Shown here in pieces: positions 54,554 to 64,000 of a stretch of 64,000 nt of DNA. How positions within the stretch are numbered: position 1 is the stretch's first letter; the number at the start of each line of letters is the position of its first letter. Made by a program: the position numbers and the translations under genes. Under the pieces are notes generated by a model. The model was given only the letters and a program-made list of their open reading frames with translations, was not told the DNA's origin and made no database searches. The DNA comes from Ochromonas danica (taxonomy: Eukaryota; Sar; Chrysophyceae; Chromulinales; Chromulinaceae), in assembly GCA_015146655.1 (NCBI GenBank), contig VKHL01000056.1:62001-126000 (forward strand). The letters run 5' to 3'.

Positions 54554-57067
54554 TCACAACTCGAGAGTGAACACTATGAAATAGACAATATAGCCAAAAT
54601 ACACCAACACAAAGAGAGGGACCATCCTGTATGGACAAACGACAAAGGAAGCGGTAAGCCGCAGCAAAGGTAAAGAGAGAATGGACAAGGAGAGAGAACG
54701 TACCAGAGATGGAGAGTCCAATTGGTAGCAGCCACAAGAATGTAGGTGGCAACCAAGATAAACATCAGTCCAGTGAGTGACAGAACCACCCCGTCGTCTT
54801 CCAGCACCGCGTATGGCTTCCGATACACGATGACATAAATCAGCCAGGGAAGACCCAGACCAATGAAATTACTGAATACATTGGAACCTAAGGCATTGCA
54901 AACAGCCATATCGCCATAACCAGACTTGGCGACAATGATTGAAGACCAAAGTGCAGGGTAAGAGGCCGCCCAGGCTCCTACCGTCAGACCCATCACAGAG
55001 CTGTTGATATGTAATAAATCTGCTAATGTTCCTAATCCTTCTACAAGAGCATATGTCAGCAACGCCAACCATACAAAGCTCACACACATAGAAAGCACAG
55101 CGTAATTTCCTCTGCCTGACTTGCGCACATCGGGTGTCGTGTAGAAAATCAACACTTTGAGCGGCAAAGTGAAGCAATAAACAAAGCGCGGAAGAAGCCC
55201 CTCGGGAAAAACAAAACAAGTTTCGCCAATGCTTTCACTGTCTGGATCTGCCATGCCTTCTTGTTGGCCTTGACTTAACTCATTCCTAATCAATCAAGTT
55301 GAAGTCAGCAAGGACAATGACGAATTTGATGATAACTATCACTTACTGTGATTTTAACGCCATCGCTCTAAGTTCAGATTCGTTCCTCATCTTAATGTCA
55401 GTCAAGAAGGCAGACAATCTCGCCACCAAACTCTGGAATGTGCGACGATCATGTGCACGAAAGTAATAAGTCTTCTGCCGGGTTCTCAAACGAATCGCAA
55501 ACTCAAAGAGAGTAGGATCGATCACTTCCACACCCTCCATATCGAAAATATCGATAAATCGTACATGAGACCCGCGCACAGGCTGATTATATTCCAGCCT
55601 ATAGTACAATCCACCCTGGTCCAAGGTGAAATATCGCAATTTCCAAGCCCGGCTCATAGGAATGCACCCAATAGCATGTGCAGCAAAGAAAGAACTCCGT
55701 ATGAACATCGTAAAGTTTGAGAAATCGATATTGTTGGGATCAACTTCGGGGTGAAGAGGAGGGCGGGCAACATTGGTACTAGCGCTGCTACTTCTTCGAC
55801 TCACACTTACTAGTAACGGAGGAGGTGCCGCGGCGATATGGCTGCCCCAAATACTACAGCTAGAAAGTGTGACATTCTGGATTTCTATAAGCTCTGTGGC
55901 GTTGGTGCTCGCAAGGTTCGCGTTGTTGGGATCGACAGCCCTCACATCTGAAATGAGATGAGATCCATCCAAACTGTTCGATATTCTTCCACTTCTACCA
56001 GTGCTTCTTCTTGCGCTATCCGCAGCATCATCACCATCTTCAATATTGTTGTTGCTGTTGCTATTACAACCTTCCGTTCGCCCTGAGTTATCAGTATCCT
56101 GTTCTTCTTCATCTTCACTCTTCGCGCCCTGCTCTTCATCCTCATCTGCTCGCTCTGAATGGCAATCAGAAGATCGATCAGCTTGTGAATATATAATCTC
56201 TCTGCCATTCCTAATTTTCCGTCGCAGCCATCGGACAGTCGACGAGCTGGATATCCACTTCATCCACCAATTGAAATTTGCATCCACCACACAATATGAG
56301 ACATAGCAGATAACAAGAATCAAAGCTTCGTACCAGTCGATCGACAAACAACTCATCCATTGACTACGCTTGAGCATGCTTCGAAAGGCATTTAAAAGAC
56401 GGCCTTTGGCTGCCCAAATTACAACAATGCACGAAAATAGGTAGAAAGCCATCTCTCGGGAAAACACGGTGCCGTCGAGCTTCAACGTTTGATTGGGAGC
56501 CGAAAAGATACTGATAGCGATATTAATGAGATGGTTGAAAATATCACCTCCCACCACCGTACCCACGCCAATCGCAGAATCGGAAATAAATAAACCCACA
56601 AAAGAGGCGAAGAGAACAGGCAGTGACAGCCCAGTTCCGATGAAGATCGCGCCCGCGATGTCGTCCGAGATTTTATTGCGTTTGCAGAAAACAGTAATAG
56701 CTGGCACGCAGTACTCCTCGCAGATGAAGGCCAGTCCCCAAAACAACACGAGCACGCCAATTATTACCAAGACAAACCCTCTGATCAAAGACAAAGCAAA
56801 CGAACACAGATTAAGGAACGTGTCATCACAAAACAGAACCAAACTCAAGAAAATAACACGTCCACCATCAAACATATCGGAGAATTTGAACGCAATGTTG
56901 TTTCTCATGAAATTTTGCAAATAAAAATTTAGTGTTTCAAAGCAAGAGAAAAATTCTCACCCTTGGGCGATCCACGGCGCGACCTCTTGAATTGATCGTG
57001 AGGAGCATTCGGAGTTGTGTGGGATATTGCTGCTTCCCAATAGACGCAAAGTCTCCAAGTTATTCAT
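54554..57067 (-). CDS. Na/Ca(K)-exchanger-fold protein with PH domain and degenerate ion sites
   Basis: Four exons: 57067-56961, 56903-55347, 55285-54704, 54626-54554; introns 57, 61 and 77 nt; 772 residues. The first alpha repeat reads DDIAGAIFIGTGLSLPVLFA and continues with GVGTVVGGDIFNHL; the second reads VGAWAASYPALWSSIIVAKS and GDMAVCNALGSNVFSN. This is the layout of NCKX/SLC24 exchangers. The large cytosolic loop contains an acidic stretch and a PH domain (about 415-520: AWKLRYFTLDQGGLYYRLEY to TFQSLVARLSAFL). In NCKX the repeats carry an ion-binding Glu and Asp at APELF and VPDL; here they are PVLF and YPALW, so both are lost. The last exon restores the final membrane helix. The 5' exon is uncertain. 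Confidence 0.72.
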
Positions 57068-57510
57068 GGTCCAAGAAAATCACAGCGAGATTTTGGATCA
57101 CTGACTTATCGTGCTGACCATACCAGATCTCCCCCAGAGGTCGAAGGGCGGGGTTGGCGACGAGAAGAGCAAATGTTGCGATGGCGATGGGATGCCAAAC
57201 AGCACGAACAACAACAGCACAAGCAGTGCTGCTGCCTGTCAGCCTGTGTGTGTGCTGGAGAGTGGAACAGCCTCTCCACAGAAACTGCACCGCGCAACAC
57301 AACAATACCTGTGGGAGATTGGGAAGAACGACTTTCTCCCACTAATTCAACCCAGCACACGGCACAGAGAGGGGGGCATCACATCAACCACATCGAACCG
57401 CTCGCTGGTCATCCAAGAATCAGTTGGCATCAACTGTTAATCATCCAGTCGATTTTGAAAGCTAAGAAATGTTCTGATTGTCTGGAATAGAATACTTGAT
57501 TTATTATTAC
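57068..57510. other. Divergent intergenic region
   Basis: 443 bp between head-to-head genes. Several minus-strand frames are open, including a leucine-rich stretch near 57190-57235 that could be part of an unplaced leader exon for the exchanger. No join gave a consistent frame. Confidence 0.3.
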
Positions 57511-60500
57511 ATGATGAAAACAAGAATAACTTCTTTCCTTATAAGAATGGCAGGAATTTTACTCGCTCTTTGCACGCTATGTGCACTATTTAGACCACTG
57601 GCGCTAGTCAGCGGAGAAGATCTAGAATGGGATTTATTTGAAGCTAATCACATCATCCTCGACGAAGAAATGCAAAATTCTCATATTTTCCCTACCCTCC
57701 AACCCACCTTTTCAACAACATCCAGGCTGACCGAGGCTTCCTCTTACTACCCCACTGAAACAGCCACCGCGGCGATTTCGTGGAGTTGTTCGAAAGCGCT
57801 GTCGGCCAACATGGTACAGATAGAAGGCACAGTCACAGCTGGCGGCAAGAATTTGTCGATCGCCTGGTATTATGGACAACAGAGCGCATCGTCCACATCC
57901 AACAACGGAGTGTTTTCCTCCTGGAAGGCTTATTTGATGTCCCTGCAGAACATGCAGCTGTATGCGTCTCCCACAGCATTCTACTACCTGCGCGGTAATA
58001 ACTGCACGTCGGCGTTTGTGACGGGCAGTAGCGTGGCGAGCAGCTTCACAGTGCGAGAAAGTGTTTGTACTGATTCTGCGGCAGTGACGCTTATTTGGTC
58101 TGCTATCATAAACGGTATTGCCTTCCAAATGCAATGTGGTAACAGTCTATGGCAAGGCAGTGTAGATGCGGACAAGAGTAGCGGGTATTTGGTGTATGTG
58201 AATGGTAGTATTGTTCTGTCTGGAGAAGGGAGTGGTAACAAGGGCCGTGACAAGCAGTTCATGCTGGGAGTCTCGACCAAGAACTTCACCTCGTTGTGGC
58301 CAGAATGGAGTCAAAGTAGCATTGCTGGTGCAACAAATGTCACGGTGACCTATGCCTTACAGCATTTGGGCAACATCCATTGTGCTGCATTTCCAAGCTC
58401 GAGTGCTCAGCAGTTGTCCACTCCTCTGTCGGTCCTGCAAGCACCGAGTCATGTATGGGTCTCTGTGACGGATTATTCCCAGCTGGAAGGAGCTTTGTTG
58501 GTAGAAAGACTACTTCCTTTGACTGGTTATACGATTTACTGCTATACGGAAGCGCTGTGGGGTTCTGCTGGCACCCTTGTGCGCTCTCCGTTGTCAGCTA
58601 CGTTGTCAGGAGCCAACACTGTGCAGACAGGCTATTTGTCCATCATAACAGTTAGTGTGTCGATTCCTTTTACGTCTCTGAGTCGAACAACGGTCTCTCC
58701 AGCAATCACGGTGAGTCCAGCCAATCAAGCCAACCTCACGATCGTAGTCAGCGCCGCCTTCTTGGGGTCAACCTATTGTTCATCTACGATGGTGAATGTG
58801 GGCATTTCGAACTCGAGCGAGGTGGATAGTGACAGCATCATCATTGCTCCGTCCGCACTGACGTTTAGTGGCACTGTGACGAAGGATATTTTCTTTGTGC
58901 AAACGTTGCGTAAAGGCTGTTATGGGTTATTCATGCAGTATTACACGCAAGACTTGAGTGCCCCTCTAACCTCTGTGGTAGAGGTCCAATATGTCACACC
59001 GTTGGGTCAAGTTTCAGGAGATGTGTTCTTCTTTAACTCGACGGTGGATGCCAGCACGGATGTGTACATGCAGTCAGTGTCCTTTTCAGTAGATGGTCTT
59101 CGACTGGAGATCCGTTTCAGTGCTTCAACGGACAGTGGATCTGCAATGGGTCTGGACCCGATCTTCGATTGTGGTCTGGTGGTGAGGTTCCCAGGTTCAG
59201 AGCTGTCGACGTGTTGGTTTGAAAGCTCCACGTTGTTGGTGGCTTCGTTTCCTTCGCCATTATCTACATTTCCATCTGCTACATCGATGCTAATTGATAT
59301 TGGTCTACCCAATGTGGGCGATGTGGTGGAATTGGTCGAGAATACGATTCGTCCCAACTGTGTCCTCCCATCAGGAGCAGCCTGCGCCAAGCCCGTGGAA
59401 GATTATGTGGTTTCTGGAACGGTAAGCATTTCAGCGGCGATGGGTCCAACGGTGTCTGCTGTGATCTCCGCTCCTCAACAGATAGCAGTGGGGAACTCGT
59501 TAACACTGGATCTAAGTTCCAGCACAGGCAATGGAGGCCGCAACTGGTATTGGGTGAATTGGACGGTGTCGATGGCAGTTGGTTCTTCGGGGTCATATCA
59601 ACCAGCACTTTCTTTACAGAACTTTCTGAACAATGGGTCTCTGCAATGGTTGGACTGTGTGTATGGCACGTCTGGGTGTGACACACTTCCAGGCAGTTTT
59701 TTCTCTGACGCTGGTACGTATCATTTTTCGCTGTTGTTGAGCAACTTTGCGGGTTGGACTTCGTCGACTTCGATCGCTGTCCAGGTGATGAAAAGCGGTT
59801 TTATTCCAGCGATTTACATCTACGGAGCCTCGTTGGCAAGTCTTCCGAACAATGCGACAACCATCTTCCGCGCCATCTCAGTTTATTCCTCTGAGTATTG
59901 TCCATCAATCGCTGTGTCATGGCTGATCTATGAGAATGGTGTGATTCAGAATAGCTTGGCATCAGGGAAGCATATCTACAAAGATTCGCGCACGTTGGCG
60001 ATAGGTGGGTATGTACTGACTCCAGGTAATGAATATCGCGTTGGAGTAACGATGCTTTGTGGACGTTACTCAGCGTATGCCGAAGTAACTCGGTACATCT
60101 CGGCTTGCATGGTGATCCCCGTTCTCCAGAATGGCAGTAGTTTGTCAATCTCGTTGAGTAATCGATTGGTATTGGATGCTTCCCAGAGTTACTTAAGTTG
60201 TTCGAAGCAATCCGATTTGGTTTATCAGTGGTCATGTGTCCAGCGCTATCCATTGAATAACACGGGGTGTGCCTTATTTTATCAAGCCGTTCAGCAGCAG
60301 CAATCAGAGTCAGCACAACGTAATCAGTCTACCTCAGTGTTGGTGTTTCCCACAACAGGGAGCATCTTCACTGGAGGTGTGAGTTATTTGATAACAGTGC
60401 GTGTGACATCTCCAACGTGGAGTGTGACAGCACAGAGCAGCCAGACGTTAACAACGTTGGTCGATCTTTCTTCTGATGCTGCATCCTCATCCTCTTCGTC

Positions 60501-63500
60501 ACTATCAACCTCCTCATATTTGACACCAGTTTCATCATCACTATTATCCTCTTCATCATCGTCTTCTTCTGCGAGTGTGCCAGTCTTGTCAGTATTGAGT
60601 AGCAATAGCAGTATCATCACACTGGATGGATCGTCTAGCTTTTCCATCGACGCTTTTATCCAAAGCAATGCCAGCAGTGTGTTAGCACAGTGGGTGTTGA
60701 CTTCCACTAACGAGACATTGTCGACGCGCAGGTTGTGGGGAGCTGGTATGCATTATTTTCCAGCTGTGTTCTCTGCATTGCATATTCAAGATGGCAGCTT
60801 GTTTTCGTTCACTTTGCAAGCTGTAAGCTTGGATCGTGACTCGTCTTGTATTGACTTCTCTTGTGCTTCCATCGCCTCCTTGTCGACCTCGCTGATAGCA
60901 GTGAGTCAAATACGAGTGAATGTGAACCAACCCCCTTCGGCTGGATCGCTGATAGCGTATCCTTCTATGGGAGATGAGAGCACAATGTTCCTGATCTCCG
61001 CCACGAATTGGCAAGACCAGAATCTGCCATTGTATTACATCTTCTACCAGTCGTCATCTGAGGAAGATACTACTGGTGAGAAATTCCATCTTCTTCGTCA
61101 GCGTATGCAGATTCCGTACATGTCTTCAAACTTGACAGCTCCTTTGAGTTCGTCAGAGAGCTCGAACAGTACGGTGGCTTTGTTAGTGTATGTGTTGGAT
61201 GGGTTGTACGCTCAAAGCGAGGCTCGCTACAATGTGTCAGTACAGCGCAAAAGTAAGGAGGAGGATGCGTTGCAGATAATCGCGGCGGCAACTGTGACAA
61301 CGGAGACAGCGTCGAAGGAGTTAGCTCCTGAGATAGTGTTACCAAGCTTGAGCAAGTTGTTGCTGACCTCTGTGTCGATATCCAACAGCTCCAATTGTTC
61401 ATACCACTTGGACGTTGACACTGACGATTATGATTACTGGTATAATGAGTACGACTATAGCTTTTGGTATGCCAACTACGGCGAAGAGTTAGTGAATGAT
61501 TGTTTGGTACGGCAAGTGATTGCTGGCGCTAGGTCGTTAGAAGTCGCTCTGAACCTGTCAAACAATGGCATCTACTTGATCAGTGGATTGTCTCTGTATC
61601 TTCAGTCTGTGTCGAATCTCGGTAGGAATGGCTCTACCACTTCGGCTACGTCGTCGCTGCTGCAGACCTACAATCTCCTTTATGAGTCAACACTCTCGGT
61701 GGGTTTTTCAGTGGGTGATGGTAGCGAGGCGGTGACGAACATGCTTGAGTCATGTGACAACCTGGTGACTTTGGTAGGTCAGGTGGAATCTGAGGAGTTG
61801 TTATCAGGGTTTACTTCGACATTGGGATTGAGAGTTTCTCCCACTTCAATTTCAAGGGACAGACACAGATCGACTATGTGGAGATCAGGAAGAAGATCCA
61901 GGGAAGGAAGGGAGAAGGAGGAGGAGACTAACGAGGAGTCAGTGATGTCTGCGATGGATGTTAGCGGTAACAGTTCAGACAGCAGTTGGTTGAGTGCGTG
62001 GGATGGTAGTGCAAACAGTAGCACATTAGTATTGAAGTATCTGACGGAGAGCATAAACACTCTGGCCTCGACTTACTTGTCGAGCTGTCCGTTCGGATGT
62101 TCCGAGAAGTTTCGCTCGTCCAGTTTCTACAGTGCGACGATACTTCGTGACTATTGGTGTAATGAAGAGAAGTCAGAGGATGGAGAGGGAGTGTTGTCAC
62201 TTCTGGGAGAAGGTGTGTGGGTGAGGAAGGGTTCCATCTTTCCAATGAACGAGACGAGTAGCTATGGGTTGGCGATCGTATCGAGTGCGGTGAAGGTACA
62301 TGTGAGTGCCTGGCCACGGAACAGCAGCAGCAGCAGTAGTCTATCACAGAATGATAGTTTGTTGTTAGAAGACAGCACGGGAAGTACAGTAAGCTCGATG
62401 TTGAGGGGTGTGGAGGTAGTATATTCTCTTTCCGGAGCGGTGCCATTGAGTGGCCCGTTTGTGTGGAATGAAAGCTTCAGTGGTAGTAGTGGTGGTACAA
62501 ATAGTAGTTGGAATAGGAGCCACACTGATGGCACGAATGGGGAATGGCTGTCCTCTTCGTTGAATAGGAGCGAAGTGGTCATCCACGGCAGCAAGTATGT
62601 GGATTTATCGGTTCAATCTCCCTCCATGAGTGAACAAGACGCAGAGTTTGTAGTTCAGTTCGCGTTGAACATGAGTAATAACGACGGGAGCACCAATAGT
62701 AGTGGTGGTGGCTGGGAGATGGGTTGGAGTGGTCGCTCCTTCTACTATGATGTAGGTATGAATGCGACGGTATTGTATGAGAACTGCAGTAATTTGGTGG
62801 AGTACGACCAGGATGTTTTGATTGTGTGCAGTACGGAGCAGACAGGAGGACCTGAGTATACTTTCTCGGTTTCTTCGGCAGTGTCGATGTGTGATGAGCA
62901 GGCGAGAAAGAAGAGCAATGCGAGTTGGGCGGTGGCATTTGTGTGTCCATTATATGCTTGGGAGGCGGTGTGTGTGATGGCGAGCAACAATATTTCTCAA
63001 TCTGTGCCTCCGATGGGAGAAGGCGGCAACTACATGTTCTGGTCAGCAGAGAGCAACAGTGAGAATGCGAGCGTTGTTAGTTCATCGGGTGGGTTTCTTT
63101 GCAGATACCCGATCTCTCTGAATACGAGTTTGTCAGGTGTGAACGGAGCTGGGGGTGGGTTTGGTGGTTTGTATGCATCAACTCGGTGGAGCAATGGTAG
63201 CTATTCGTATGGAGTGAGTCGATCTCAAGCCAGTCCAGCGAAGATGTCTTTGTTTCATTCCGGCTCGTCTTCTTCATCCTCTTCGTCATCGTTCGATGAT
63301 GATTATTACGCCCTTAGCTACATCGCGATTGCAGCCATCATAGCTTCTGGCATAGCATTTGTAGTTTTTTTGTATTATCGAATGAAAAGGGTTGGTGGAC
63401 TTGCGAGTTTACCTGCTGATGTTCTTCCAACTACCTCTGCGGAGTATGTGCAGCCAGTCTCTCTTGCGACTGTGGATGTTGAGGTTCATGTTGAAGTGGA

Positions 63501-63822
63501 CGAGTTGATGAGCTCAGCTGAGGAAGGAAGATGTGGATCGAGGGAGGATCTAAGAGACGGTTATGAAGGTGATTGCGGTGAGAGTAATGATGATCTCAGT
63601 GATGAGGAAGAAGATGAAGTCGAAGAGGTTAATGTAGATGGTAACGAGGAGAAAGCGGAGGAGGTTGGAGGAGTGGAAGGGACTTGGGGGAGGGCGGGAA
63701 GAGGAAGAGCTGGTAAGGGTATGCGTGCAGGTTACATGCAAGTGATGGCTCATCCTGTCCCTGTAGCAACAACAGCGACAACGACGAGAGCTGCAGGGAA
63801 TGGATGTGTCCAGGATGTATGA
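57511..63822 (+). CDS. Giant REJ-like cell-surface protein
   Basis: Intronless ORF of 2103 residues from the ATG at 57511. A signal peptide is followed by a long ectodomain with many N-glycosylation sequons and beta-rich, Ser/Thr/Val-rich sequence. Segments at about 650-820 (TLDLSSSTGNGGRNWYWVNW) and 890-1200 (LVYQWSCVQRY, VNQPPSAGSLIAYPSMG) resemble REJ/PKD-like repeats of polycystin-1-type and egg-jelly receptor proteins. Poly-Ser runs occur near 1000 and 1925. A single membrane helix lies at about 1935-1960 (YIAIAAIIASGIAFVVFLYY), then a Glu/Asp-rich cytosolic tail of about 145 residues. There are no polycystin channel helices. It is probably a receptor or adhesin. The REJ assignment is from pattern only. 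Confidence 0.7.
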   Translation: MMKTRITSFLIRMAGILLALCTLCALFRPLALVSGEDLEWDLFEANHIILDEEMQNSHIFPTLQPTFSTTSRLTEASSYYPTETATAAISWSCSKALSANMVQIEGTVTAGGKNLSIAWYYGQQSASSTSNNGVFSSWKAYLMSLQNMQLYASPTAFYYLRGNNCTSAFVTGSSVASSFTVRESVCTDSAAVTLIWSAIINGIAFQMQCGNSLWQGSVDADKSSGYLVYVNGSIVLSGEGSGNKGRDKQFMLGVSTKNFTSLWPEWSQSSIAGATNVTVTYALQHLGNIHCAAFPSSSAQQLSTPLSVLQAPSHVWVSVTDYSQLEGALLVERLLPLTGYTIYCYTEALWGSAGTLVRSPLSATLSGANTVQTGYLSIITVSVSIPFTSLSRTTVSPAITVSPANQANLTIVVSAAFLGSTYCSSTMVNVGISNSSEVDSDSIIIAPSALTFSGTVTKDIFFVQTLRKGCYGLFMQYYTQDLSAPLTSVVEVQYVTPLGQVSGDVFFFNSTVDASTDVYMQSVSFSVDGLRLEIRFSASTDSGSAMGLDPIFDCGLVVRFPGSELSTCWFESSTLLVASFPSPLSTFPSATSMLIDIGLPNVGDVVELVENTIRPNCVLPSGAACAKPVEDYVVSGTVSISAAMGPTVSAVISAPQQIAVGNSLTLDLSSSTGNGGRNWYWVNWTVSMAVGSSGSYQPALSLQNFLNNGSLQWLDCVYGTSGCDTLPGSFFSDAGTYHFSLLLSNFAGWTSSTSIAVQVMKSGFIPAIYIYGASLASLPNNATTIFRAISVYSSEYCPSIAVSWLIYENGVIQNSLASGKHIYKDSRTLAIGGYVLTPGNEYRVGVTMLCGRYSAYAEVTRYISACMVIPVLQNGSSLSISLSNRLVLDASQSYLSCSKQSDLVYQWSCVQRYPLNNTGCALFYQAVQQQQSESAQRNQSTSVLVFPTTGSIFTGGVSYLITVRVTSPTWSVTAQSSQTLTTLVDLSSDAASSSSSSLSTSSYLTPVSSSLLSSSSSSSSASVPVLSVLSSNSSIITLDGSSSFSIDAFIQSNASSVLAQWVLTSTNETLSTRRLWGAGMHYFPAVFSALHIQDGSLFSFTLQAVSLDRDSSCIDFSCASIASLSTSLIAVSQIRVNVNQPPSAGSLIAYPSMGDESTMFLISATNWQDQNLPLYYIFYQSSSEEDTTGEKFHLLRQRMQIPYMSSNLTAPLSSSESSNSTVALLVYVLDGLYAQSEARYNVSVQRKSKEEDALQIIAAATVTTETASKELAPEIVLPSLSKLLLTSVSISNSSNCSYHLDVDTDDYDYWYNEYDYSFWYANYGEELVNDCLVRQVIAGARSLEVALNLSNNGIYLISGLSLYLQSVSNLGRNGSTTSATSSLLQTYNLLYESTLSVGFSVGDGSEAVTNMLESCDNLVTLVGQVESEELLSGFTSTLGLRVSPTSISRDRHRSTMWRSGRRSREGREKEEETNEESVMSAMDVSGNSSDSSWLSAWDGSANSSTLVLKYLTESINTLASTYLSSCPFGCSEKFRSSSFYSATILRDYWCNEEKSEDGEGVLSLLGEGVWVRKGSIFPMNETSSYGLAIVSSAVKVHVSAWPRNSSSSSSLSQNDSLLLEDSTGSTVSSMLRGVEVVYSLSGAVPLSGPFVWNESFSGSSGGTNSSWNRSHTDGTNGEWLSSSLNRSEVVIHGSKYVDLSVQSPSMSEQDAEFVVQFALNMSNNDGSTNSSGGGWEMGWSGRSFYYDVGMNATVLYENCSNLVEYDQDVLIVCSTEQTGGPEYTFSVSSAVSMCDEQARKKSNASWAVAFVCPLYAWEAVCVMASNNISQSVPPMGEGGNYMFWSAESNSENASVVSSSGGFLCRYPISLNTSLSGVNGAGGGFGGLYASTRWSNGSYSYGVSRSQASPAKMSLFHSGSSSSSSSSSFDDDYYALSYIAIAAIIASGIAFVVFLYYRMKRVGGLASLPADVLPTTSAEYVQPVSLATVDVEVHVEVDELMSSAEEGRCGSREDLRDGYEGDCGESNDDLSDEEEDEVEEVNVDGNEEKAEEVGGVEGTWGRAGRGRAGKGMRAGYMQVMAHPVPVATTATTTRAAGNGCVQDV

Positions 63823-64000
63823 GGTCATCAAGTTTGATGATCGGGGAAGGAGGGAAAGTCCATGGATGGGTAGTTTTTGAATGTTATGAAGATGCACGAG
63901 ATCAGCAAAGGCAATAGCTTGGCTGTTTTGTTCATACTGTTCATCTCCATGAGACATCTTGTATTAGCAAGAAGTCCTCGGAGATGACAGCCATAGATCG
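63823..64000. other. 3' flank of REJ-like gene
   Basis: 178 bp; no feature recognised before the window ends. Confidence 0.4.

Noticed and set aside
57068-57360. Separate minus-strand gene with Cys- and Leu-rich product upstream of the exchanger
   Set aside because: Competing open frames, no consistent splice, and no conserved domain; kept only as a possible leader exon.

Overview
This is a nuclear segment of a small-genome, flagellated, unicellular eukaryote. About 25 protein genes are packed on both strands, usually 100-450 bases apart. Most carry a few short GT-AG introns; the ones I could place by frame and homology are about 53-113 nt long. The axonemal dynein heavy chain, a CFAP36-like protein and an ARL2BP-like BART protein show that it builds cilia. 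Two clues faintly suggest an alga with a secondary plastid, such as a stramenopile. One is a riboflavin deaminase (RibD) whose leader looks like a signal peptide followed by Phe. The other is the run of oomycete/ochrophyte-like gene types: a REJ-like surface protein, a NicO-like transporter and a PH-domain exchanger. I cannot name the species.

Layout. 0-10 kb: ACC-synthase-like aminotransferase (+), CFAP36-like BART protein (-), TUG/ASPSCR1-like UBX protein (+), Sel1-repeat protein (+). 10-21 kb: serine carboxypeptidase (-), CWF19L2-like splicing factor (-), NicO/UreH-type metal transporter (+), DDX27/Drs1 helicase (-), RanBP2-finger ankyrin protein (-), armadillo-like protein (+). 21-36 kb: ARL2BP-like protein (-) head-to-head with a 4118-residue inner-arm dynein heavy chain (+), then an arrestin-fold protein (+). 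36-41 kb: coiled-coil protein with UVR-like motifs (+), then a gene-poor 1.2 kb with a transposase N-terminal fragment beside a second copy of part of the TUG gene. 41-49 kb: RibD (-), JMJD7 (+), a pseudokinase (+), RUVBL1 (-), an EXS-domain membrane protein (+). 49-64 kb: a RING protein, two unrecognised proteins and a PH-domain Na/Ca-exchanger-fold protein (all -), then a giant intronless REJ-like surface protein (+).

Themes. Seven neighbouring pairs are head-to-head across 165-445 bp. Several share the 10-mer AAACGCGCTT or its near-palindrome AAACGCGTTT, a possible promoter element not explained by any gene. The most unusual genes are the exchanger, which lacks the acidic residue expected in each alpha repeat and carries a PH domain in its loop; the pseudokinase with HLN in place of HRD; and the DDX27 orthologue with DEVD in place of DEAD. 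Gene ends below are coding ends (start codon to stop codon); exon limits are inferred by eye.
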